64,000 bases of DNA from Maribacter stanieri (GTDB taxonomy: Bacteria > Bacteroidota > Bacteroidia > Flavobacteriales > Flavobacteriaceae), in NCBI RefSeq assembly GCF_900112245.1, contig NZ_FOYX01000001.1, positions 1,661,856-1,725,855 of the forward strand, written 5' to 3'. The notes under the pieces were generated by a model. The model was not told where the DNA came from. It was given only the letters and a program-made list of their open reading frames with translations, and ran no database searches. Each line of letters starts with the position of its first letter. The stretch's first letter is position 1. Shown piece by piece: positions 34,064 to 44,629 of this stretch. Position numbers and translations under genes: made by a program.

Positions 34064-37000
34064 TTAATTTTTTGTTAATTCGAATGTTCTTAATTTATCA
34101 TTGTTAAAACCAGCAACAAGTATTGTTTGGTCATTGAATTTTATTGATTCCATACTTTTTACATTTCCTCTTAAATAAAGTCCTGTTTTTCCCATTGTTG
34201 CAGGAGTGTATCCATCTTTTCCATTAGAAATTAATGCTAGACCAGAAATAGCATCTAATCTGGGTGTTTCTACCTCTGTCTCATAAATGTTGCCAGATAT
34301 TACACAATCTTCGAATCCATCATTGTTCAAGTCAAACAATGTTATGGCCAAAGTTGGAAATAATTGGCATTCATTTGGTAAAGTGATTTTTTCGAAATTG
34401 TTATCGCCTTTATTTAAAAGAAGTATGGAATTAAACTCATTAGCTTCTTTAGAATATGATTCTTTTAATTTTTCTCCATAAATGTCTTCCATAGTGGCAT
34501 TGGCAAAATCATTATAAGTAGAGAATTTATCTTTTATAAAGGGCATTTGCTGTGAAGAGCATTCTCTGCCTCTAACCGGTACGTAAGTTTCATGATATTT
34601 CTTACTAAGAACAACATCATTGATTCCGTTGTTATCAAAATCATTTGCAAATATTTTAAACGGGCTTTCATCGGTTGCTTTAAATTTTATATTTCTACCT
34701 ACATTTCCTATCAAATAATCTTTTTTACCATCATTATTTATATCGGTCTCTTTTATTTTAAACCACCAGCCTTTGCTATTTAGGTCGGTATTCTCGGTTG
34801 CTACAAGTTGAAACTTTCCGTTATGATTTTGAAATAGACCTATAGGTGTCCATTCGCCAACAGCGATGAAATCTTGCCATCCATCATTATTAAAATCTGT
34901 TGTAATGATACTGTTGATCAATCCAAAATTTTCAAGATCTGGAGCGATACTTTCTGAGACATTTTTTAATATACCATTGTCATTCTCATAAAGAATTGAT
35001 GCACTATGTTTTGGGTAATTATGTGGTATTATTCTATTTCCTACTAAAACGTCATTATCCCCATCTTTATCAAAATCAATTATGGTTACAGATTTTCCGC
35101 TCTTTGGATATGATTGTAAAACGGGAGTATCTAGTTTCGTAAACTCGCCCTTGCCATCATTTAAATACAATCTATCTGCATAGTACGAAGAACTTTCTCC
35201 ATACTCATTACCACCACTGACTACATAAAGGTCTAAGTCGCCATCATTGTCAAAATCAAAAAATACAGATTCGGCATCCTCTTTATCTTTATCCTGTTTA
35301 AATGAATTAGGTGTTTGGTTTATAAAGCCTTTCTGCGTTTGCAGGTATAGAGTACCTGATTGGCCTGACCCTCCACCTATATATAGATCTTCTCTTCCGT
35401 CCCCATTAATATCACCTTTAGCCATAAATGGCCCTGTATTAGATTGTTTGTAGGGTAATAGAATTTCTTGTTCAAAATCATCATACAATGTTTCTTGATG
35501 GGTGAAATTAATACTGTACGCTTTTGGTGTTTCAGATTTAAAATAAGAATTAGTTGCTATTAAAGATGAATGCTCATTTATTGTGGCATCCTGTTCTTTG
35601 AATATTATAGAAGAGTTGGCTTTAGCATTGTATTTATATGAAACTTTACCGCTAGGCCATTGAATTTTTACTGTGTCAATCAAAGTTGAATTTCCAACGC
35701 CAAAATGTGCAGAGTTTGCTTGAGATGACATATAGCCTCTTACTCTTTTAATTTCTTCGTATTGTGTTTTATTATCATGGGATATCGTAATCTTCGCAAA
35801 TGATTCTGAAGTATTCCCTTGTGCGGTTACTTTTAGGAAATTCCCTAAATTGTTTTCTACAGTTTTGTTCTTGTAAAGAATTGCTTCTTGGTCAATATTG
35901 TTAATTATTAAATCAAGATCTCCGTCATTATCAAAATCTCCTTGCGCGGCACCATTGCTAAAGGTAAGATCATCTAAACCCCAGTTGCTACCTACTTCCT
36001 TAAAATTTAGATTTCCTTCATTTTTATACATGAGGTTACTAAGACTTTCAGAAGGCATTTCATCATATAGTTGCTGTTTTATGTTATTCGGAATATTGCC
36101 TTTATATTTTATTTTAGTTTTATATACTTTATTTTGAAAATCATTGTCCAAAGCATATTTACGATAACCGTTAGTGATGAATACGTCCTTTAATCCATCA
36201 TTGTTATAATCGGATAATAATACTGACCAGCTCCAATCAGAACTTGCCATTGAGGTTAATTGAGAAATGTTAGAGTAGTGGTTGTTGCCTAAGTTAAGTT
36301 GTAGCGAGTTAAACATGTATTGATATTGAAAACCCGCTGTTTTTGTTAAATAATTAAACTTATCTGTGCTCATGGAAGCCATTAATGTTTTCGCTCTAAA
36401 ATTGTCGTTAGAAGCCATGTCTAAAACAAATATATCTTGTAATTGGTCATTGTTGATATCAGCAATATCTAAACCCATACCGTAAAATGAAACCTGTTGT
36501 GTTAAATCTTTTACTGAGTTAATAAAACTACCGTTCTGGTCGTTTAAATAAATGGCATCTGGTAAATAATAATCACTAGAGATATAGATGTCTAAGTACC
36601 CATCTGAGTTGATGTCAGAGACGCATAAACCTAAACCAAAAACCGGATTTTCTAAGCCGACTTCTTTTGTAGCATCTATAAATTTACCGTCAACGTTCTT
36701 ATAGAAGTGACTAGTATTAAAATACTTGGTATCTTCTGTTGTGTTTACCGTTTTAAGAAGTGAAATGGGGTCTAAACCGTATAATTCATTTTCATTCATT
36801 ACAACACAATCTAAATCGCCGTCTTTGTCATAATCAAAAAAAGCGGATTGTGTGGATATACCTGGATCATCTAATCCTAATTCTTGTGCTTTTTCTGTAA
36901 AAGTTAAATCTTTATTATTGATGAATAGAAGATTGTTTCTGTTACTTCTATTATTAGGTCCGCCTTGAGAGATGTAGATGTCTTGCCAACCGTCATTATT

Positions 37001-37429
37001 AATATCAACGAAGGTTACACCATTACTCCATTTTTTTCCAGTATTAATACCTGAGGATTTAGAAATATCTTCAAATTTAAAATCACCTTTGTTTAAATAT
37101 AATTTATTTTCAACTTGGTTTCCTGAAAAGATAATATCAAGTAGTCCATCATTATTAATGTCTTCAATACCAACTCCGGCACCGTTGTAGAAGTAGTCAA
37201 AATTGAAAACATTGTCATAGGTTTCTACATTTTCTTTTAGATTATTACTGAATGTGATGTTACTAATTTCGCTTGAAATGCTTTCGAAGATTTTGGTATT
37301 TGTAGTTTGATTATATGCTATTTGTTCTGAAGAATCTTTTTTTTGATTAGAACATGATAGGGTAATTGATACAAGTATTATTACAATTATCAATCTTGAA
37401 TCTCCATTTATGTTGAAAAGATGTAGCAT
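34064..37429 (-). CDS. VCBS/FG-GAP and ASPIC/UnbV domain lipoprotein
   Basis: A 1121-residue protein. The N-terminus has a lipobox (LVSITLSCSNQ). Many FG-GAP/VCBS calcium-binding repeats (pattern D.N.DG..D, for example DINNDGLLDIIF, DFDKDGDNDVLVG) form two or more propellers. An ASPIC/UnbV domain is seen at about 545-615 (HFGVGNSTLIDTVKIQWPSG). In Bacteroidota these CRTAC1-like proteins are commonly encoded with SusC/SusD. It is probably a cell-surface protein that binds a polymer or protein ligand with calcium. A hairpin precedes it in the gap at 37430-37516. Confidence 0.9.
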   Translation of the reverse strand: MLHLFNINGDSRLIIVIILVSITLSCSNQKKDSSEQIAYNQTTNTKIFESISSEISNITFSNNLKENVETYDNVFNFDYFYNGAGVGIEDINNDGLLDIIFSGNQVENKLYLNKGDFKFEDISKSSGINTGKKWSNGVTFVDINNDGWQDIYISQGGPNNRSNRNNLLFINNKDLTFTEKAQELGLDDPGISTQSAFFDYDKDGDLDCVVMNENELYGLDPISLLKTVNTTEDTKYFNTSHFYKNVDGKFIDATKEVGLENPVFGLGLCVSDINSDGYLDIYISSDYYLPDAIYLNDQNGSFINSVKDLTQQVSFYGMGLDIADINNDQLQDIFVLDMASNDNFRAKTLMASMSTDKFNYLTKTAGFQYQYMFNSLQLNLGNNHYSNISQLTSMASSDWSWSVLLSDYNNDGLKDVFITNGYRKYALDNDFQNKVYKTKIKYKGNIPNNIKQQLYDEMPSESLSNLMYKNEGNLNFKEVGSNWGLDDLTFSNGAAQGDFDNDGDLDLIINNIDQEAILYKNKTVENNLGNFLKVTAQGNTSESFAKITISHDNKTQYEEIKRVRGYMSSQANSAHFGVGNSTLIDTVKIQWPSGKVSYKYNAKANSSIIFKEQDATINEHSSLIATNSYFKSETPKAYSINFTHQETLYDDFEQEILLPYKQSNTGPFMAKGDINGDGREDLYIGGGSGQSGTLYLQTQKGFINQTPNSFKQDKDKEDAESVFFDFDNDGDLDLYVVSGGNEYGESSSYYADRLYLNDGKGEFTKLDTPVLQSYPKSGKSVTIIDFDKDGDNDVLVGNRIIPHNYPKHSASILYENDNGILKNVSESIAPDLENFGLINSIITTDFNNDGWQDFIAVGEWTPIGLFQNHNGKFQLVATENTDLNSKGWWFKIKETDINNDGKKDYLIGNVGRNIKFKATDESPFKIFANDFDNNGINDVVLSKKYHETYVPVRGRECSSQQMPFIKDKFSTYNDFANATMEDIYGEKLKESYSKEANEFNSILLLNKGDNNFEKITLPNECQLFPTLAITLFDLNNDGFEDCVISGNIYETEVETPRLDAISGLALISNGKDGYTPATMGKTGLYLRGNVKSMESIKFNDQTILVAGFNNDKLRTFELTKN

Positions 37430-37460
37430 ATCGCGGGGGGTTAAAAATTAGTTTAAACAA

Positions 37461-37492
37461 AATAGCTGCCCTAAGTTAAGAGGGCAGCTATT
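37461..37492 (-). terminator. Terminator-like hairpin after surface lipoprotein
   Basis: AATAGCTGCCCT pairs with AGGGCAGCTATT across an 8-base loop (12-bp stem). On the minus strand it is followed by TTTTGTTT. It lies 24 bases after the lipoprotein stop codon (37517) and before the VCBS gene start (37429). It could reduce or end transcription of the SusCD operon into the VCBS gene. Confidence 0.7.
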
Positions 37493-37516
37493 AAATAAAA
37501 TTAAATATTACTTAGC

Positions 37517-38386
37517 CTATCCACCACAGATATTCAATGTTTGAATACCAACAGTTGGACTTGGTCCGTCTGAAAGAGCTAGTTCTCCAGTTGGAGCTTC
37601 AATTTCATATGTAACTTCACTATCCCAATCACCAGAAGAGAATGCTAATGTAAATTCAGCAGTTCCTTCAGGCACGGTAAATGTTTCTGTTCCAGAAGCA
37701 CCACTTGCAAGTGTGTAAGAACTTTCTACACCATCTATAACAACATCAATAGATGCGCCATTCCATCCGTCACCATAGCTATCTTCCAATGTAATAGTAT
37801 ATTCACCGGCAACTGGTGCAGGAGGAATACATTTTATAATTGGATTATAGAAGTAAGGTGCGTTAAAGAAAGAACCTGTAATAGTACCTGTACTATCATC
37901 ATTGGTAAAAGTTCTACCGTCTGTTAAAGTTAATATTAAACGAAATTGAATAGCGTCACCACCATCAAAATCACCTTCAATTAGTCCTAATTGAGATAAA
38001 GCATTAGCTAAAGTTGTTTCATAGCTCGCTCTAGGCAATCCAAATTCACCATCAGTAAAATCAGCAGGCAAGAAAGTCTCAATTAGAATTTCATCAACTG
38101 TAGAATCACCGTTAGCTTCTGTGTTATCATCAAAGCTAATATATAAATCAACTTTTTCTAATAAATCGCCATCTTCATAGTCTTGCTCTTCAAAAGTAAA
38201 ACCAAAAGTAGTAGAAGTATCGAAACGATCTAAAATACCGCCTGATTCAATTGTTCTTAAAACAGCACCTCTAGTAGTTTCAGCAAATACTTCATCAATA
38301 ACCTTACCACCATCGTCATCACATGATGTTATTAGTAGAGAAGAAACACCGATTATAGCGCCTAGTATTTTATTGTTTATTTTCAT
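37517..38386 (-). CDS. SusCD-associated surface lipoprotein
   Basis: A 289-residue lipoprotein (SLLITSCDDDGG). The CDDDGG after the lipid Cys is the acidic signal often seen in Bacteroidota lipoproteins exported to the cell surface. Near the C-terminus a repeat-like segment GEYTITLEDSYGDGWNGASI, then VESSYTLASG and FTLAFSSGDWDSEVTYEI, looks like the calcium-binding 'YGDGWNG' type domain of secreted proteins. The middle (about 50-180) is of unknown fold. Its place after SusD is where SusE/SusF-type ligand-binding lipoproteins usually lie. Confidence 0.75.
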   Translation of the reverse strand: MKINNKILGAIIGVSSLLITSCDDDGGKVIDEVFAETTRGAVLRTIESGGILDRFDTSTTFGFTFEEQDYEDGDLLEKVDLYISFDDNTEANGDSTVDEILIETFLPADFTDGEFGLPRASYETTLANALSQLGLIEGDFDGGDAIQFRLILTLTDGRTFTNDDSTGTITGSFFNAPYFYNPIIKCIPPAPVAGEYTITLEDSYGDGWNGASIDVVIDGVESSYTLASGASGTETFTVPEGTAEFTLAFSSGDWDSEVTYEIEAPTGELALSDGPSPTVGIQTLNICGG

Positions 38387-38397
38387 TTTCTTAATTT

Positions 38398-40074
38398 TTA
38401 GTTAGCAGATGGGAAAGCTGGTCCGGCTGGATTAGTATCCCAAAATACTTGAGTTGATAAATCAGATTTCTGCGAAACATTTGAGTTGGTAATAACCTCT
38501 GTTTGAGGATACAAAAATGATCTTGGAAAAGAACCTGGGTTTAGTTCCCAGTTAGGAGCTAAAGTTGTTGGAAAGCCTGTTCTTCTGTAATAGTTGTAAG
38601 CTTCAACACCACCACCGTAAAGTGCGATCCAGTATTGTTCAGACAAAATGTTTGTTTGATCATCACCAGAAGCAGCTTCAAAATCAGCAACAATACCTTC
38701 TATATAGGTCGTTACATCTTCATCTGAAGGAGCTACAGATAAATCTGCCCCAGAATCTAAAGAACCAAAACTTTGAACTTTAGCAATCGACTTTGTCATA
38801 CCAGCTTCTAAAAATGTTGCTTTTACTGCTGCTGAAGTTGCTACTTCCGCTTGCCAAAAATCTACATAAGATGCTAAGATGATTGGCTCGATACCACCGC
38901 CTCCGCCACCAAGGCCAAGACCAACAACATCAAAACTACTATCATCGAATCTACCTCCGGCAGGATATACACCAGCTGCAGTTTTTTGGAAACCATCTGG
39001 TGGGCCTCCTTCATTATTACCGTGAGATCTACCCCAGTATCCATTATCTACTGAACAGTAAACAAATCCTTCATAATGAGCTGGTGGTATTGCTAGTGAA
39101 CATGCTAGTAATTCCTCATTTGGCGGTACGTCTTGCGCACCTGGTGTTTCACTTTCTTGACGATAGAAATAGTATCTAATTCTAGGGTCATTCTTCACTA
39201 ACATGTTATTCATTAACCAGTTGTTCTGATATAAATTAGCACCACTACTAGTATAATCGTCGTTGTAATCTGGGTGACGCGTATCTGGTTGTAATTCTCT
39301 TGTGCCATATTGCCATTGAAAATCATCTGCTGTTTCAGCAATGTAATCGCCACCTGCAATAATTGAGTTAAAAGTACTTGTGTCCCCTGTCGTAACAGCA
39401 GCTTTTAATCTTATTGTATTGATTAATTTAATCCAGTTTTCAGTGTCACCACCATAGAAAAAATCTACACCACCTTGTAATGCTGGATCAGCAGCAAACA
39501 ATGCTTCAGCTTCGGTTAGCAATGCTAATGCACCTGCGTAAACATCTTGACCATCATCTAATAAAGGAGCAGGGAACTCAGCAGGGTTACCTGCTTGACT
39601 CAAAGTAGCTTTCCCTAAATAATCGGTAACTAATAAAAGCATGTGTGCTTTTAAAGTTTGACCTACAGCAATATGAAATGAGAAATCTGTATCAGATTCA
39701 GCATCAATCGTTTTTAGGTTTTCAACATTTGGAAAAATACCTAAGTCAACAGTGTTAGTGAAAACATCGTTATTTCCATCTGTGCTACTGTAAAGACGTT
39801 CCCAAATGTCATCAAAAGTATCACCTGGGTAAGTGTTAAAGTAGTTACGACCGTTCATGTAGTCAATTCTGGTTAACTCAGAACCAATATCATTTATTTC
39901 GTACATGTTGGCTACATAAGCTAACTGAATAGAATTTAATAGCAAATTTGGATCTGCTTGATCTGCTGCCAAATCATTAGGGCTAGTCCTAAGATCTAGG
40001 TCTGTTGTTTCACAAGAGTTTAATAGCACTCCTGCGGTAAAAACAACGGTTATATATTTAATTATTTTTTTCAT
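38398..40074 (-). CDS. SusD/RagB family nutrient-binding lipoprotein
   Basis: From the ATG at 40074 this gives 558 residues. The signal MKKIIKYITVVFTAGVLLNS precedes the lipid Cys (SCETTDLDL). The N-terminal TPR-like region continues as RTSPNDLAADQADPNLLLNS. The C-terminus has IALYGGGVEAYNYYRRTGFP and SFLYPQTE, normal for the SusD-like family. SusD closes the SusC barrel as a lid, and the two take up a ligand with TonB energy. The ligand is unknown. It lies 31 bases after the SusC gene stop at 40105. Confidence 0.9.
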   Translation of the reverse strand: MKKIIKYITVVFTAGVLLNSCETTDLDLRTSPNDLAADQADPNLLLNSIQLAYVANMYEINDIGSELTRIDYMNGRNYFNTYPGDTFDDIWERLYSSTDGNNDVFTNTVDLGIFPNVENLKTIDAESDTDFSFHIAVGQTLKAHMLLLVTDYLGKATLSQAGNPAEFPAPLLDDGQDVYAGALALLTEAEALFAADPALQGGVDFFYGGDTENWIKLINTIRLKAAVTTGDTSTFNSIIAGGDYIAETADDFQWQYGTRELQPDTRHPDYNDDYTSSGANLYQNNWLMNNMLVKNDPRIRYYFYRQESETPGAQDVPPNEELLACSLAIPPAHYEGFVYCSVDNGYWGRSHGNNEGGPPDGFQKTAAGVYPAGGRFDDSSFDVVGLGLGGGGGGIEPIILASYVDFWQAEVATSAAVKATFLEAGMTKSIAKVQSFGSLDSGADLSVAPSDEDVTTYIEGIVADFEAASGDDQTNILSEQYWIALYGGGVEAYNYYRRTGFPTTLAPNWELNPGSFPRSFLYPQTEVITNSNVSQKSDLSTQVFWDTNPAGPAFPSAN

Positions 40075-40104
40075 AATATTTCTATTAATTAAGATTAGCA
40101 ATTT

Positions 40105-43100
40105 TTAAAAGGTTGCTTTAATACTAAGTCCATATCTTCTAGAACTAGGACCATTTAAAAAGTCAAAACCTTGAGAGTTACCAACACCAGCACCTTGAAT
40201 GTTAGGGTCAAAGTTCGCACCTTTTGGTGTATTGTAAGCATCATACCACAAGTTGAAACCTTGAGCAGTAATTGTCAAAGATCCAAAAGGAGTTCTTTCT
40301 AATGACTTAGCAGGGAAAGTATAGCCTAAAGAAAGTTCTTGTAAACGAACTACAGAAGCATCATAAACTTTCAATTCTGTTGGTCCGAATAAAATATTGT
40401 TGAAGTAGTAAGTAGAGTTGTTGATCTGCTTATTGTTTACTTCACCAGTACTTTGAGAAACTCCTGGAAGAATATATGTATTCTCTCTATCTAAAGTTTC
40501 GGTAATTAAACCTCTACCTAACAAAGTACCAATAGTGTTAGAAACAATATCACCACCTTTTATATGACTGATCTGAAAACCTAAATTCCAATTTTTATAA
40601 GAAAAAGAGTTAATTACGTTCATTACAAAGTCAGGGTTTGGATTACCAATAATTGGAACATTACCATTAGCGTCAACTTCTGTAGTAACATAATCACCAC
40701 CATCATCAACTAAGAAATTTCCATCAGCATCTCTTGCAATTGCATCACCTACAATTACACCTAATTGCTCACCTTTTATAGCGGCATTACCACCAACAGA
40801 TAATGTAGAACTACCAGCATATATAATGATATCTTGTTCTTGCTCTGTTACAGTAAATTTGTTTTTAGTAAAGTTTGCTCTTGAATTCCAGTTAAATCCA
40901 CTTGAAGAATCGCTTCTAAACCAGTCAATTCCTAAATCAATTTCAATACCATCACCTTCTATTTTACCAACATTACTTTGTGTGAAAGTAAAACCAGTTG
41001 AAGGAGAAAGAGGCTCTCTTACGATAAGATCTTTTGTAGTTCTATCAAAATAAGTGAAATCTAAAGAAACTCTATTGTCTATGAATTTAGATTCGAAACC
41101 AACTTCAAATTCAGAAAGTAATTCTGGCTTTAAATCTGGATTTGCTTTAAATCCGGCAACTTGATTTGTTGTTACACCACCATCATCACCAAAAACCTGT
41201 GTATTCTGCTCAATAACACTTACCGTTGGGTAAGCTGTTGGGAATGTTGCAGATTGTCCTAAGCCAGCTCTTAACTTTAAGAAGTTAAGTCCATTTTGAG
41301 ATTTAAGTCCAGGCCAAGCAGCAGTTGGCAAGAAAGATGCACTTGCACTTGGGTAAGTTTGGCTATTGTTCTCTGTAATAAGGTTAGAAACCCAATCCGT
41401 TCTAGTAGATGCAGTTAAGAATAACATGTTGTCATAATCTAAAGTAACTTGACCTAATAGACCTGCAATGTTTCTTGTCTCAGAATATTGAATTGGAGAT
41501 TGGTTAGCATAGTTAAAGTGTCTTTGTATATCAAATACAATCTGACCTGTACTAGCAACACCTTGCTGATCAAATGATGTAGATCTAGAAGTTGCACCTA
41601 CGTTAAATGTCATACCTAATTTCTCTGATAAATCATAATTACCATTTAAGGCTAAATAGTGATCCCAGATAGTATTATTGTTATCATATGTATTTAAGAA
41701 ACCGAATATGGCACTTGTAAATTCTACACCACCCTTGTTAGAGTATTGTTCGTTTCTTTCATTGTAGTAATCTAAACCAGCTCTATAAGTAACATTAAGA
41801 TTGTCGTTAATGTCATATTGCATTGCTGCATTCCAAAATACACGAGTAGTCAATTGAGAGTACTTAGCATTGTTTGCAGTCCAACGAGGGTTTATTATAT
41901 CGTTACCATTTCTATAGTAAACACTAGAACCGTCAATTGGATTCTGGTAAGGTAAACCTAATAAATCAACACTTCTTGGTGTAAAGTAGATGTTACCGAA
42001 AATTGAAAGTCCAGTAGTACCGTTACCTTCACTAGCTGCAATTGGAGGTGAGCTATAATCAGTTCTAGAGTAGTTCATTGCTCCAGATACCGTAAATCTA
42101 TTTGATAATTTAGATCTACCACCTATAGATACGTTAGCTCTTGTTAAACCGTTTCCTGGAATAAAAGATTCGTCATCTAAATAACCGAAGTTAGCATTGA
42201 AAGTAGTGTTACCATCTTCAGAAGCACCGTTTATGTTAACAGAAGTAGAACTTACTGAACCTGGTTTGAAATAATTCTCAACTGAGTTGTAAGGTTTCCA
42301 GTCATATCTTGCACCTTGAAATTCAGGAAATGCTTCTCTTGTAGCTGCTACTGCTGTAGTGCTATAAGGATGTTCTAGAGTACCATTTGCATCAATAGAG
42401 GCTTGTCTTCCCCAACCGGAAAGACCGCTTTCTTCAAAGCTAGGACCCCAGTTACTAAAGAACCAGCCAAAGGCTTGGTCAAAACCATTACCATATTCAT
42501 CTTGATAATCTGGTAATGAAGCAAATTCATTAACGAAGTAAGATTGATTAACAGTTATTTCTGTTTTTTTCTTTCCACCAACAGCAGAACCTGCTTTTGT
42601 AGTAATAAGAATAACACCGTTTTTACCTTGAGAACCATAAAGAGTTGCTGCTGCAAGACCTTTTAATACTTCAATTTTTGCAATGTTGTTTGGATCTAAA
42701 TCTAAAAATCTAGAAGAACCAGTATTACCTGTTAAGAAGTTAGAACCGCTACCGTTTGTGTCTTGTGCATTAGTATCACTACTAAATGGTACACCATCAA
42801 CAACGAAAAGAGCTTGGTTACTTCCACTAAAGGAACTTAAACCCCTAACAACAACGTTAGTTGCAGAACCAGACATACCACCAGCGGCAGTAATCTGAAC
42901 ACCAGAGGCTTTACCAGATAATACACGGGCAACATCACCTTCTGAACGAGATTCTAAATCTTTTTCGTCTACAGATGATACTGCGAAACCTAAAGCTTTC
43001 TTCTCACGCTTAATACCTTGAGCGGTTACAACCACTTCTTCCAGTGCTTGTGCATCTTCTTCCATTTGCACACTTACCGTACTACCGGCACCGACCGATT

Positions 43101-43347
43101 TTCTTACGGCTTTCTGACCGATGTAAGTAAATAATAATGTTTCGCCTTGTGCGGCCATAATGGAATAGTTACCATCAAAATCTGTTTGAGTACCTGTAGT
43201 GGTACCTTCAACTACAATGTTAACCCCGGGCAAAGGAAGCCCTCCCTGATCAGTAACCGTACCGGATACTGTTTTTTGCTGTGCAAAAGAAATATGCACA
43301 ACTAACGCTAAAAGTAGCGTTAACAATCCATTTAGTTTTGTTCTCAT
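40105..43347 (-). CDS. SusC/RagA family TonB-linked outer-membrane transporter
   Basis: From the ATG at 43347 this gives 1080 residues with signal peptide (LLTLLLALVVHISFAQ). A carboxypeptidase-regulatory-like domain follows (KTVSGTVTDQGGLPLPGVNI), then TonB-box-like EEVVVTAQG, the plug (VRGLSSFSGSNQALFVVDGV, ATLYGSQGKNGVILITTK) and a barrel ending in an aromatic strand (RYGLSIKATF). With SusD it imports oligomers. No glycoside hydrolase, sulfatase or peptidase is found beside it, so the ligand cannot be predicted. It is the first gene of the cluster. Confidence 0.93.
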   Translation of the reverse strand: MRTKLNGLLTLLLALVVHISFAQQKTVSGTVTDQGGLPLPGVNIVVEGTTTGTQTDFDGNYSIMAAQGETLLFTYIGQKAVRKSVGAGSTVSVQMEEDAQALEEVVVTAQGIKREKKALGFAVSSVDEKDLESRSEGDVARVLSGKASGVQITAAGGMSGSATNVVVRGLSSFSGSNQALFVVDGVPFSSDTNAQDTNGSGSNFLTGNTGSSRFLDLDPNNIAKIEVLKGLAAATLYGSQGKNGVILITTKAGSAVGGKKKTEITVNQSYFVNEFASLPDYQDEYGNGFDQAFGWFFSNWGPSFEESGLSGWGRQASIDANGTLEHPYSTTAVAATREAFPEFQGARYDWKPYNSVENYFKPGSVSSTSVNINGASEDGNTTFNANFGYLDDESFIPGNGLTRANVSIGGRSKLSNRFTVSGAMNYSRTDYSSPPIAASEGNGTTGLSIFGNIYFTPRSVDLLGLPYQNPIDGSSVYYRNGNDIINPRWTANNAKYSQLTTRVFWNAAMQYDINDNLNVTYRAGLDYYNERNEQYSNKGGVEFTSAIFGFLNTYDNNNTIWDHYLALNGNYDLSEKLGMTFNVGATSRSTSFDQQGVASTGQIVFDIQRHFNYANQSPIQYSETRNIAGLLGQVTLDYDNMLFLTASTRTDWVSNLITENNSQTYPSASASFLPTAAWPGLKSQNGLNFLKLRAGLGQSATFPTAYPTVSVIEQNTQVFGDDGGVTTNQVAGFKANPDLKPELLSEFEVGFESKFIDNRVSLDFTYFDRTTKDLIVREPLSPSTGFTFTQSNVGKIEGDGIEIDLGIDWFRSDSSSGFNWNSRANFTKNKFTVTEQEQDIIIYAGSSTLSVGGNAAIKGEQLGVIVGDAIARDADGNFLVDDGGDYVTTEVDANGNVPIIGNPNPDFVMNVINSFSYKNWNLGFQISHIKGGDIVSNTIGTLLGRGLITETLDRENTYILPGVSQSTGEVNNKQINNSTYYFNNILFGPTELKVYDASVVRLQELSLGYTFPAKSLERTPFGSLTITAQGFNLWYDAYNTPKGANFDPNIQGAGVGNSQGFDFLNGPSSRRYGLSIKATF

Positions 43348-43377
43348 TTTTAAATTATTTGAATTAGCTAGCGACAA

Positions 43378-43748
43378 ACTTCACAATAATGTGTTAATAA
43401 TGCAAGATAATTTTAATAAAATTTTAAGAACTCGTGATAAAATTGGAAGTTACAGATTAAACACGATCCATATTTAAAGTTATATAATTCAACACCGTTT
43501 TTTTTGTCATATTCATAATTCTTCAATATTTGTCTAAAAAACCTGCATTTAATTCAACTCAAAAAACGTATGGGGATTTGTTGATTTTACAAATCGTTAA
43601 TGATGTTTTAACAAGTATGATTTTTACGGTAAAACGAGGAGAATTAAAAAAAAATGAAAATAAATGTAACTTGGTTTGAATTTTACTTAAATATTACTAC
43701 ATTTGCCGACCCTTAAAGTAGGGGTAATTTTTTATATATCATTATAGT
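43378..43748. other. Divergent control region between susC-like gene and rpsL
   Basis: About 370 AT-rich bases without a gene separate the SusC gene (minus) from rpsL (plus). The rpsL promoter is given separately. The promoter of the SusC gene must also lie here but I cannot assign it. I see no strong hairpin or regulator site. Confidence 0.45.
43676..43705 (+). promoter_or_regulatory. Promoter of the str operon
   Basis: The -33 TTG at 43676-43678 (within GGTTTGAA) lies 19 bases before TACATTTG (43698-43705), which matches the -7 consensus TAnnTTTG of Bacteroidota exactly. The rpsL start is at 43749, giving a leader of about 37 bases. Confidence 0.7.
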
Positions 43749-44123
43749 ATGCCAACAATATCACAATTAGTACGAATAGGAAGAGAGACGATTACTAAGA
43801 AGAGTAAATCGGCTGCTTTGGATTCGTGTCCTCAAAGAAGGGGTGTTTGTACACGTGTTTATACTACCACACCTAAGAAGCCAAATTCAGCTATGAGAAA
43901 AGTAGCAAGGGTTAGGTTAACAAATGGTAAGGAAGTGAATGCTTACATTCCAGGAGAGGGTCACAATTTGCAAGAGCACTCGATAGTATTAGTAAGAGGC
44001 GGAAGAGTTAAAGATTTACCAGGAGTTAGGTATCATATTGTACGTGGTGCATTGGACACAGCAGGTGTGGCCGGTAGAACACAACGTAGATCTAAATATG
44101 GTGCTAAACGCCCTAAAAATTAA
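43749..44123 (+). CDS. rpsL: 30S ribosomal protein S12
   Basis: A 124-residue protein with the S12 decoding-centre loops: [17 protein letters not shown] (streptomycin-related Lys kept) and [19 protein letters not shown]. Both lysines that are changed in streptomycin-resistant mutants are wild-type. It is the first gene of the str cluster, preceded by a good promoter. Confidence 0.97.
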   Translation: MPTISQLVRIGRETITKKSKSAALDSCPQRRGVCTRVYTTTPKKPNSAMRKVARVRLTNGKEVNAYIPGEGHNLQEHSIVLVRGGRVKDLPGVRYHIVRGALDTAGVAGRTQRRSKYGAKRPKN

Positions 44124-44146
44124 TTAAACTTGTTTAAAAGGAAGTA

Positions 44147-44623
44147 ATGAGAAAAAGACAGGCAAAGAAAAGACCACTTTTACCAGATCCAAGATTTAAT
44201 GATCAATTGGTGACACGTTTCGTCAATATGATGATGTGGGATGGTAAAAAATCAGTTGCTTTTGGTGTTTTTTACGATGCAATAGATATCGTAGATGCTA
44301 AAAAAACTGATGAAGAAAAAACAGCTTTAGAGCTTTGGAAGGATGCGTTGAGTAATGTTATGCCTCACGTTGAAGTTAGAAGTAGAAGAGTTGGTGGTGC
44401 AACATTTCAAATTCCAATGCAGATCAGACCGGACAGAAAAATATCAACAGCTATGAAGTGGTTGATTAGTTATGCAAGAAAGCGTAATGAGAAAGGGATG
44501 GCTCAAAAATTGGCTGGAGAAATTTTAGCAGCAGCAAAAGAAGAAGGAGCGGCTGTTAAGAAGAGAGTCGATACGCACAAGATGGCTGAGGCTAACAAAG
44601 CATTTTCGCACTTTAGATTCTAA
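44147..44623 (+). CDS. rpsG: 30S ribosomal protein S7
   Basis: A 158-residue protein starting [17 protein letters not shown], with the rRNA-binding segment [19 protein letters not shown] near the centre. It nucleates assembly of the 30S head. It follows rpsL by 23 bases and precedes fusA by 6, so it is part of the same message. Confidence 0.97.
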   Translation: MRKRQAKKRPLLPDPRFNDQLVTRFVNMMMWDGKKSVAFGVFYDAIDIVDAKKTDEEKTALELWKDALSNVMPHVEVRSRRVGGATFQIPMQIRPDRKISTAMKWLISYARKRNEKGMAQKLAGEILAAAKEEGAAVKKRVDTHKMAEANKAFSHFRF

Positions 44624-44629
44624 ATAGAA

